Source: JBDRED01 sp043820025 [NCBI: Elusimicrobiota bacterium] (lineage in GTDB: Bacteria; RUG730; JBDRED01). From it: a stretch of DNA of 51,302 nt. Location: contig JBDRED010000016.1 of the NCBI GenBank assembly GCA_043820025.1, positions 1 through 51,302 on the forward strand, given 5' to 3'. Below are positions 43,733 to 51,302 of this stretch, piece by piece. A program made the position numbers and the translations under genes. The notes beneath the pieces were generated by a model. The model saw nothing but the letters and a program-made list of their open reading frames with translations, had not been told where the DNA came from and ran no database searches. The stretch's first letter is position 1; each line of letters begins with the position of its first letter.

Positions 43733-44353
43733 TTAGAATTTTTTCTTAAACATCTTTGTCAGACCCGCTACTGTCCATTCAACAGCTGTTTCAATATCAA
43801 AAGATTCGTAGCTATATGAACCAATCCAGACAACATTGCCTGTTGTTACCTCAAATAAACGGGCTGTAATTCCAACATCCGCGTTTGTCAATACAACGCT
43901 AGCGTCGTCCTGTGTAAAATCCATAGTCCTTACTCCTGCGCCATCAAGCGCAATCATGTCATTTTGCCCCTTAATAACTAAATATCTTTTTTCCGGAATA
44001 TATTTACTAACAGTCCCGGTCATTAAATAATCCACTCCCAGCTTTTTTCCTATCTCTCTTATTATTGCAGGATCCTGCACATCGCCATATTTATAATTTA
44101 ATTCACGCATTATTGCTTCTATTCTTCTTCTTTCAACTACTGTATATCCTTTTATCATAAGCTGTTTCGAAAACTCGTCAGCAACCATATCTCCTGATGA
44201 CGGAGTTCCGGTTGAGTAAGAAGAGAAAGATAGTATTCCAATACGCTCAACATTGGTAATATCAAAGCCTTTTCTTATAACTCCTATAGGAGCGCATCCA
44301 ATTTCCAATGCCAATAATATAATTCCAATTAATTTTAAATATTTGTTTTTCAT
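43733..44353 (-). CDS. CsgG/LpoB-like lipoprotein
   Basis: 206 residues. A lipobox (LEIGC, C20) ends a 19-residue signal peptide, so the protein should be lipid-anchored. The mature part resembles the CsgG/LpoB nucleotide-fold family: VERIGILSFSSYSTG, a 'sporadic' VVERRRIEAIMRELNYKYGD, GVDYLMTGTVSKY and the closing TARLFEVTTGNVVWIGSYSY. In curli systems CsgG forms an outer-membrane pore, and LpoB-like proteins activate murein synthases. No curli subunit is nearby. The gene overlaps the TPR gene before it by 4 nt, so the two act together. Confidence 0.85.
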   Translation of the reverse strand: MKNKYLKLIGIILLALEIGCAPIGVIRKGFDITNVERIGILSFSSYSTGTPSSGDMVADEFSKQLMIKGYTVVERRRIEAIMRELNYKYGDVQDPAIIREIGKKLGVDYLMTGTVSKYIPEKRYLVIKGQNDMIALDGAGVRTMDFTQDDASVVLTNADVGITARLFEVTTGNVVWIGSYSYESFDIETAVEWTVAGLTKMFKKKF

Positions 44354-44691
44354 TGAATTTCTTCCTCTAATCTCTCAAGATGCTTTTGAGCTTCTAAAAT
44401 AAATGTTCCATCTGTGCTGCTATTTGAATGCCGTAAATATTTATTCCAATATTCAATAGCTCTTTTATTATCTCTCTTTGCCTCATAAATCATAGCGATC
44501 AGCTTATAAGAAAGCGCTTTTGCCGGATCAATGCTAATTGCTTTATTAAGGGAATCTAATGCTTTATCATGTTCATTGTTATTAATGTACGAAACTGAAA
44601 CTGCGATCTGCTCATCAAAGCTTGAAGCCGAAAACAAAGTTACGGCGCTGACAGATAAAATTAGTAAAACAATAATAGTTTTTTTTATCAT
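44350..44691 (-). CDS. Small exported TPR protein partnered with the CsgG-like lipoprotein
   Basis: 113 residues: a signal peptide (MIKKTIIVLLILSVSAVTLF) followed by about two to three tetratricopeptide repeats (SVSYINNNEHDKALDSLNKA, LIAMIYEAKRDNKRAIEYW). The stop overlaps the lipoprotein's start (ATGA-type overlap), and it lies only 2 nt after rpiB, so the envelope pair is embedded in a metabolic operon. The TPR unit presumably scaffolds the lipoprotein in the periplasm. Confidence 0.78.
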   Translation of the reverse strand: MIKKTIIVLLILSVSAVTLFSASSFDEQIAVSVSYINNNEHDKALDSLNKAISIDPAKALSYKLIAMIYEAKRDNKRAIEYWNKYLRHSNSSTDGTFILEAQKHLERLEEEIQ

Positions 44692-44693
44692 AA

Positions 44694-45140
44694 TTAATAC
44701 TCCGGATTTTCACACTCAGCTATCTTTGAAAGACGCTTTTCATGGCGCCCTCCTTCAAAGCTTGAGTTTAGCCATGCATGAATAATATCTATTGCTTCAT
44801 TCTGATTGATTAGCCTGGCTCCCAAACATAATATATTCGCGTTGTTATGCCGGCGGGATAATCGCGCCATTTCAGTGTTAAGGCACAGCGCTGCCCTAAT
44901 TCCTTTAAACTTATTAGCGCATATACTCATCCCTATTCCTGTGCCGCATATTAAAATACCTGCTTCGACTTCTTTGCTAATTACTTTTAAAGCCACATCT
45001 TTCGCATAATCAGGATAATCACAGCTATCCTTTGAATTAGAGCCGCAATCAACTGCAATTATGGCCTTTTCATGAAGATACTTAAGAATAGCTGATTTTA
45101 AATCATAACCTGCATGATCATTTCCTATAGCAATTTTCAT
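44694..45140 (-). CDS. rpiB: Ribose-5-phosphate isomerase B
   Basis: 148 residues, usual length. Motifs: GNDHAGYDLK, DYPDYAKDVA, the active-site CGTGIGMSICANK and RRHNNANILCLGAR. It interconverts ribose-5-phosphate and ribulose-5-phosphate in the pentose phosphate pathway (the RpiB/LacAB type). It sits right after tpiA with 14 nt between, and the ribosome site AAAGGG overlaps the end of that spacer. Confidence 0.96.
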   Translation of the reverse strand: MKIAIGNDHAGYDLKSAILKYLHEKAIIAVDCGSNSKDSCDYPDYAKDVALKVISKEVEAGILICGTGIGMSICANKFKGIRAALCLNTEMARLSRRHNNANILCLGARLINQNEAIDIIHAWLNSSFEGGRHEKRLSKIAECENPEY

Positions 45141-45154
45141 ATTATTTAAACCCT

Positions 45155-45898
45155 TTATGATAACTTAACGATTTGTGTAAATGAATCAGTCTTTAAGCTT
45201 GCTCCGCCAACAAGGCCGCCGTCAACATTCGCGCATGCCATTAATTCTTTAATATTCTCCGGATTTACGCTTCCGCCGTAAAGTATTCTTACTGTTTCGG
45301 ATAATTGTTTATTATACAACTTTTCGATTAAATTTCTAATAAAAGCATGCACCTCTTCTGCCTGCGCAGGAGAAGCGGTTTTACCGGTGCCGATAGCCCA
45401 TACAGGCTCGTACGCAATTTCAATATTCTTAAGCTCAATATCCTTTAATCCCTCTCTAACCTGCTTTTCAATAACTTTAAAAGTTATTGCTTTTTCACGT
45501 TCTTCAAGTGTCTCTCCAACACAAAAAATTACAATTAATCCATTTTTTATCGCGTTTTTTATTTTCTTATTAATTATTTCATCTGTATCGCCAAAAAACT
45601 GCCGTCTTTCTGAGTGTCCGATTATAACATGCGTACAACCTGCATCAATAATCATTGCAGGCGAAATCTCGCCTGTATACGCGCCGCTTTCCGCATAACT
45701 GCAGTTCTGCGCGCCAAGTTTAATGTTTGACCCTTTTAACGTTTCTTTTACTTTTGCTAATGCTGTAAATGGCGGAGCTATAAGTATATCTTTCATATCT
45801 GTATCCTTTAAATTTTTCGCTAGGTTTCCGGCAAGTTCGCAAGCTTCAGAAATATTCTTATTCATCTTCCAGTTACCTGCTAAAAATGGTTTTCTCAT
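45155..45898 (-). CDS. tpiA: Triosephosphate isomerase
   Basis: The ATG at 45898 has GGAGGA 6 nt upstream. Codons before it are not needed and do not match the family. 247 residues with AGNWKMNK (catalytic Lys), IIGHSERR (catalytic His), AYEPVWAIGTG (catalytic Glu) and the phosphate-binding LYGGSVNPEN and GGLVGGASL loops. It is a complete glycolytic enzyme, encoded with rpiB in one operon. The spacer before it contains a fragment of a dispersed repeat (around 45930-45975). Confidence 0.97.
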   Translation of the reverse strand: MRKPFLAGNWKMNKNISEACELAGNLAKNLKDTDMKDILIAPPFTALAKVKETLKGSNIKLGAQNCSYAESGAYTGEISPAMIIDAGCTHVIIGHSERRQFFGDTDEIINKKIKNAIKNGLIVIFCVGETLEEREKAITFKVIEKQVREGLKDIELKNIEIAYEPVWAIGTGKTASPAQAEEVHAFIRNLIEKLYNKQLSETVRILYGGSVNPENIKELMACANVDGGLVGGASLKTDSFTQIVKLS

Positions 45899-46050
45899 GT
45901 AATTCCTCCAAAAATTGATACTACGCGTCATCCCCTCGCATTCGCTTCGCTCAGTGTAAACTCAGCCAAAGATCCAAATACGATAACTTTCACTACTTTT
46001 TGTATTATAGCAATTTATCTGTTTATATCAATTATATTTTACCAAACTCG

Positions 46051-46452
46051 CTATAAACCAAGAATTTGTTTTATTTCTTGTGTTACGCGCATAGGTTTAC
46101 CGTCTACATTTACAAATGGATGATTTGTGCTGCCTTTTGCGATTATTGCGCCATCATCTTCTCTTATTATCTCATATGCAAATATTATGCTGGCCCGTCG
46201 CAATTCTTCTACCTTTGTATGAATATGCACAATATCATCATATCTGGCAGATTTTATATATGAGCATTTTGCGTCTGATACCGGCAAAAAAAATCCTTTT
46301 TTTTCGAACTCTTTATATGAGGAACCTTTGCTTCTGAGCATTTCTGTCCGCGCCCGCTCAAACCAAATAAAATAGTTAGCGTAATACACAACCTTCATCT
46401 GATCTGTGTCTGCATATGAGACTCTATATGTATATACAAATGTATCTTTCAT
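46051..46452 (-). CDS. YbgC-type acyl-CoA thioesterase (hotdog fold)
   Basis: The ATG at 46452 has AGGAA 8 nt upstream. An upstream in-frame start would add 21 unlikely residues. ~133 residues of the 4-hydroxybenzoyl-CoA thioesterase family, with the active-site pattern YADTDQMKVVYYANYFIWFE near the N terminus. YbgC-type enzymes hydrolyse acyl-CoAs and often associate with Tol-Pal or phospholipid synthesis, but no tol genes are here. It lies between the aldolase and tpiA genes. Confidence 0.9.
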   Translation of the reverse strand: MKDTFVYTYRVSYADTDQMKVVYYANYFIWFERARTEMLRSKGSSYKEFEKKGFFLPVSDAKCSYIKSARYDDIVHIHTKVEELRRASIIFAYEIIREDDGAIIAKGSTNHPFVNVDGKPMRVTQEIKQILGL

Positions 46453-46548
46453 AATTGAATTCCTAATAAAGACCTTAGCAAGAAAAATAGGCTTCGCAGC
46501 CCAAATTCCCAGCACTAATAAAAGTTTTTGCAGCTGCGCAAAACATTT

Positions 46549-48442
<1,894 letters not shown>

Positions 48443-48562
48443 TTTCCCTCATTTATAAAAATTTTATATTGAAGCTATATGCTATAAAAAAGTCCCTGAT
48501 TTGTCAATAAAAGATGGTTCTTGGACGCTATGCGGAAAAATGTCATAGGATATCATATATTC

Positions 48563-48591
48563 TTGAACAAACGAATAAATTATGTTATTCT
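48563..48591 (+). promoter_or_regulatory. Promoter of the prepilin peptidase gene, probably leaderless
   Basis: TTGAAC (48563-48568), a 17-bp spacer and TATTCT (48586-48591) are followed by 6 nt and the ATG at 48598. A 16-bp reading gives TTATTC and 7 nt. No ribosome site is present, as at cstA and the histidine kinase. Confidence 0.45.
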
Positions 48592-48597
48592 CTTGCT

Positions 48598-49089
48598 ATG
48601 AAATCAATATTATTCTTAACATACACGGTCATATGTATCTATACTGACTTACGTTACAGAAAAGTGTTTAATATTGCGGTATTATTTATGCTTGCGCTAA
48701 GCCCGGCTTTTAACATTGCAATTTATGGAACTCCCGGCTTATTAGTATATTTTCAAGGATTGTTTATTGGATTAATACTCCTTATTTTCCCATATTTACT
48801 TGGTATTGTAGGCGCAGGAGATGTCAAGTTTTTAGCCGGCGCAGGCTGTTTAATTGGATGGGAGATTACACTTTTAGGAACTCTTTATGGCGCAGTTTTA
48901 GGCGGAATATTCGCATTTATTCGACTGATTTATACTAAAAGATTTAAATATTTTATAATAACTGTGAAATCCTTAGCGCTAAGAAGCGCTACAGTTAAAG
49001 ACACCTCATCAATGGATAATAGGGATAATCTTCCATATGTTGTCTTTCTTGGGATAGGATTAATATTAGCATACTTTCTAAGGTTTTAG
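48598..49089 (+). CDS. Prepilin peptidase (A24, CpaA/TadV type)
   Basis: The ATG at 48598 gives the normal family start. An in-frame ATG at 48514 would add 28 residues without a ribosome site. ~163 residues, about five membrane segments. The two catalytic aspartates are visible: D16 in YTDLRYRKVFN and D75 in GAGDVKFLAG. It lacks the N-methylase domain of larger PilD enzymes, as is usual for the short Tad-associated form. It should cut and so mature prepilins for the TadB/TadC machine at 31312-33075, though it is encoded 15 kb away. Its end overlaps that of the convergent PHP gene by 12 nt. Confidence 0.9.
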   Translation: MKSILFLTYTVICIYTDLRYRKVFNIAVLFMLALSPAFNIAIYGTPGLLVYFQGLFIGLILLIFPYLLGIVGAGDVKFLAGAGCLIGWEITLLGTLYGAVLGGIFAFIRLIYTKRFKYFIITVKSLALRSATVKDTSSMDNRDNLPYVVFLGIGLILAYFLRF

Positions 49090-49908
49090 TTTATTTTTAA
49101 TACTTTCCAAGGCAGTGTATGGAACATCCACTGCTCCTAAAACCATTTTCCCGTTTTTTATTTCGCCATGAAAATCAGAACCGCCTGAAACGCATAAACC
49201 ATTTTTTTTCGCAAAATCCAAATAATATTCTGTGTCTTCTTTAGAATATTTAGGATAATAGGATTCAATACCCATTAGCCCGGACTTGATATAACGTTTA
49301 ATTATTTTTTCATCCTTAATATTAAACTTTGGATGAGCAAGAACAGGAACTCCCCCTGCTTCAAGTATGATTCTTATTGATTCCTCAGGCGTAATACTTA
49401 CCTTAGGGACATAAGCAGGCTTTCCATGAGCAAGATATTGATTAAAAGCGTCAAAGGTCGTTTTAACTATCTTTTTCTTTACTAATGACCTTGCGATATG
49501 TAATCTGCCATATACTGACTCTGCCTCTTTTGTATTCAATTCATCAATTTTCAAAGAAACTCCCAATTCATTAAGTTTCTTAATAATCTCAAAAGCTCTT
49601 TTTTTTCGTTCTTCAGCAAAATAAGCGAGTTTATTTCTAAAAACAATACTATGAAGATCAAAAAAATATCCTAGAATATGCACCTCATTCTGATCATTAC
49701 TATCATAAGCAGAAAGCTCTACTCCGGGTATTATTTCTATCTTATTGGCTTTAGCGTAATCAAGTATCTCTCCAATACCTTGAATTGTATCATGGTCAGT
49801 TAAAGCTATAGCGCTTAACCCTTTGCCCTTTGCCAGCTTAACAATTCGTTCCGGAGAGAGTAAGCCATCTGAATAATAACTATGAATATGTAAATCTATT
49901 TTTTCCAT
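49078..49908 (-). CDS. PHP-domain phosphoesterase (RNase AM/YciV type)
   Basis: 276 residues with the PHP metal motifs: DLHIHSYYSDG at the N terminus, ALTDHDTI, IPGVELSAY, VLAHPKFN and GGSDFHG near the C terminus. Members of this family act on 3'-phosphoadenosine phosphate or nucleoside 3',5'-bisphosphates, or trim RNA 5' ends. Which activity applies here is undecided. GAGG precedes the ATG. It points toward the prepilin peptidase gene, and the two overlap tail to tail. Confidence 0.9.
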   Translation of the reverse strand: MEKIDLHIHSYYSDGLLSPERIVKLAKGKGLSAIALTDHDTIQGIGEILDYAKANKIEIIPGVELSAYDSNDQNEVHILGYFFDLHSIVFRNKLAYFAEERKKRAFEIIKKLNELGVSLKIDELNTKEAESVYGRLHIARSLVKKKIVKTTFDAFNQYLAHGKPAYVPKVSITPEESIRIILEAGGVPVLAHPKFNIKDEKIIKRYIKSGLMGIESYYPKYSKEDTEYYLDFAKKNGLCVSGGSDFHGEIKNGKMVLGAVDVPYTALESIKNKLKP

Positions 49909-49922
49909 TAGGTCCTCAAATT

Positions 49923-49974
49923 AAACTAGGGACAAGGACTAGTTTAAAAAAACTAGTAACTCTGTCCCTAGTTT
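49923..49974. repeat. Large perfect-armed hairpin between PHP gene and tRNA
   Basis: Outer arms AAACTAGGGACA (49923-49934) and TGTCCCTAGTTT (49963-49974) are perfect. Inside lie ACTAGTTT and AAACTAGT, with TTTTTTT between them on the minus strand. It sits just after the tRNA and could end its transcript, but it also resembles a dispersed palindrome. Confidence 0.7.
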
Positions 49975-49983
49975 CAAATTTAT

Positions 49984-50055
49984 AGCGGGCGATGGGGATC
50001 GAACCCACGACGTCCAGCTTGGGAAGCTGACATTCTACCACTGAATTACGCCCGC
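49984..50055 (-). tRNA. tRNA-Gly (anticodon CCC)
   Basis: The minus strand gives a 72-nt cloverleaf: acceptor GCGGGCG pairing with CGCCCGC, D loop with AGTGGTAGA, anticodon loop TTCCCAA (anticodon CCC, reading GGG codons), and T loop GGTTCGATCC. No CCA is encoded. The 5' end comes 2 nt after the cupin stop codon. Confidence 0.95.
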
Positions 50056-50057
50056 GT

Positions 50058-50396
50058 TCATTTAGGTGTTATGCGTCCAAAATCATCTTCCAGACGCACT
50101 ATATCATCGTGTTCAGGAGTTGATATTTCAATTATTTCAATATCTTCGTAGGGCGCATATACTCTATGGACATTACCCGGCTCAATGGTTACAGTCTGTT
50201 TTTCCGCAATCTCAATCTCTTTATCATTTAATTCCAAAATGAATCTACCTTTTAAAGCAAAAAATGTTTCATGTTTTTTATTGTGATATTGTTTACTGAG
50301 ACGAGATCCTTTATTAACACAAATGATCTTTCCTAAATAGAATTCATTTTTTACAAACCAGAGTTCTTTTCCCCATGGTTTTTCGACAGTTTTCAT
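50058..50396 (-). CDS. Small cupin protein, mannose-6-phosphate isomerase-like
   Basis: 112 residues forming one cupin barrel. The pattern matches the C-terminal part of type II phosphomannose isomerases: PWGKELWFV, metal ligands in QYHNKKHETFFALKG and the later EPGNVHRVYAP. The distance to the epimerase gene is 3 nt, so both likely work in nucleotide-sugar or cell-wall sugar metabolism. Short free-standing copies can be isomerases or binding proteins, and activity here is not certain. AAGGGG is the ribosome site. The tRNA follows at once. Confidence 0.88.
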   Translation of the reverse strand: MKTVEKPWGKELWFVKNEFYLGKIICVNKGSRLSKQYHNKKHETFFALKGRFILELNDKEIEIAEKQTVTIEPGNVHRVYAPYEDIEIIEISTPEHDDIVRLEDDFGRITPK

Positions 50397-50399
50397 AAA

Positions 50400-51302
50400 C
50401 TACCCCTTTATAGTTTTCACAAAATATTCTGCTGTTTCCTTTAAGCCTTTAGATAATGTGTGCTCAGCATTCCAGCGCATTAGCTCTTGAGCCTTTTTTA
50501 TATCCAATTTACTGGATTCTAATTCGCCCGCTCTGCGCGGTTTATATACAGCCTTTTTATTATATCCATAAAATCTTGAAAGTTCTTTAAAAAGTATATT
50601 TACATCAGCAGATTCACCGGTGCCAACATTAATAATTTCATTTTTAGGATTATTTAAAGCCTTTAAATTAACTTCTGCAATATCTTTTACATAAATATAG
50701 TCCCTTGTTTGTTTTCCACTTCCAAATATATTAACAGGTTCATTATTTATCATTCTTTGCGAAAAAATCGCGACAACTCCCGCTTCTCCATAAGGATTCT
50801 GTCTTGGGCCATACACATTTCCATATCGTAAAATTACATATGAAATTCCGTAATTCAATGCGTAAAACGGCAAATAATTCTCAATGCTCAATTTTGAAAT
50901 GCCGTATGGGCAAAGAGGCCTAGCGAGCTCGTCTTCATTTTTGGGTTTTTTACATTCCCCATACATTACGCCTCCGCTTGAGATATTAATAATCCTTTTG
51001 CATCCATTTTTAGCGGCATTTTCAAAAATATTTAACGCGCCTAAAATATTGATTTCCGCATCATTCACCGGATCATTTACAGATTCTCTCACATCAATCT
51101 GCGCGGCATGGTGGTTGACAATATCAAATCTTTTCTTTTTAAATAACCCGCTTATTGTTTTACTTCTTATATCGCACTTAATAAAATCAGCTTTCCTGTT
51201 AATATTAACCTTCTTGCCGGTTGATAAATTATCAACTATGGTTACTTCGTGGCCGGCTTCGATATATCTATCAACAACATGCGAAGCAATAAATCCGGCC
51301 CC
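50400..51302 (-). CDS. NAD-dependent sugar epimerase/dehydratase (start outside window)
   Basis: The frame is open to the right window edge, so the true start lies beyond it and an internal GTG at 51092 is not the start. The first visible residues are GAGFIASHVVDRYIEAG, the end of the Rossmann GxxGxxG loop. Then come VDNLSTG, NHHAAQIDVRESV, the catalytic YGISK and RYGNVYGPRQ. These mark the extended short-chain dehydrogenase family of NDP-sugar enzymes, near GalE. The exact sugar cannot be told. The cupin gene follows by 3 nt, consistent with a sugar-nucleotide operon. Confidence 0.92.
   Translation of the reverse strand, partial: GAGFIASHVVDRYIEAGHEVTIVDNLSTGKKVNINRKADFIKCDIRSKTISGLFKKKRFDIVNHHAAQIDVRESVNDPVNDAEINILGALNIFENAAKNGCKRIINISSGGVMYGECKKPKNEDELARPLCPYGISKLSIENYLPFYALNYGISYVILRYGNVYGPRQNPYGEAGVVAIFSQRMINNEPVNIFGSGKQTRDYIYVKDIAEVNLKALNNPKNEIINVGTGESADVNILFKELSRFYGYNKKAVYKPRRAGELESSKLDIKKAQELMRWNAEHTLSKGLKETAEYFVKTIKG

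Overview
The window is an AT-rich stretch of chromosome from what looks like an uncultured Gram-negative bacterium. Seen directly: Sec signal peptides, one lipoprotein, two PorV/PorQ-type outer-membrane barrel proteins, several exported proteins with a FlgD-like Ig C-terminal domain, Tad-type pilus platform proteins, and giant repetitive surface fibres next to ordinary central-metabolism genes. This mix is common in candidate phyla such as Omnitrophota and their neighbours, but the phylum is an inference that I cannot verify here. No phage, integrase, transposase or CRISPR array is visible.

Layout. Bases 2-3349 hold the end of a fibre-like protein with an S74 self-chaperone domain, followed by cstA. 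Bases 5066-13216 are a plus-strand run of exported proteins: a ribbon-helix-helix-like protein, two proteins sharing a C-terminal domain, a pilus-chaperone-like protein, a protein with a FlgD-like Ig domain, a PorV-like barrel, an unknown protein, and a tiny protein that is almost only a FlgD-like domain. Palindromic dispersed repeats punctuate this run. Bases 13217-14215 are gene-free and framed by long diverged inverted repeats. Bases 14216-17856 (minus) hold an unusual membrane protein and an AmrS-type radical SAM enzyme with a signal peptide. Bases 18022-28786 (minus) are an apparent operon of three large secreted proteins, including an 1806-residue fibre built from short repeats.

Bases 28970-37637 (minus) are a signalling and envelope cluster: PorV-like barrel with TPR, histidine kinase, response regulator, TPR protein, TadB, TadC, TPR protein and a HAMP/PAS sensor. 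A prepilin peptidase lies apart at 48598. Bases 37815-51302 are mostly metabolic (minus strand): the pabA-pabB-pabC folate genes, a PfkB kinase, methylthioadenosine phosphorylase, gcvT, a CsgG/LpoB-like lipoprotein with a small TPR partner, rpiB, tpiA, a thioesterase, class II aldolase, accA, a PHP phosphoesterase, tRNA-Gly(CCC), a cupin and the end of an NDP-sugar epimerase.

How they fit together. The exported half looks like a surface-fibre programme: secreted fibres and FlgD-tailed proteins, barrels that could help export or attach them, and a Tad-like pilus platform under two-component control. Three genes (cstA, the histidine kinase and the prepilin peptidase) have good promoter boxes placed so that the ATG falls near +1, with no Shine-Dalgarno sequence. 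This suggests that leaderless mRNAs are in use here. The best candidates for something undescribed are the 5597-11517 secreted module, the 857-codon membrane protein with paired IANC/GxGK motifs, and the inverted-repeat island beside it.
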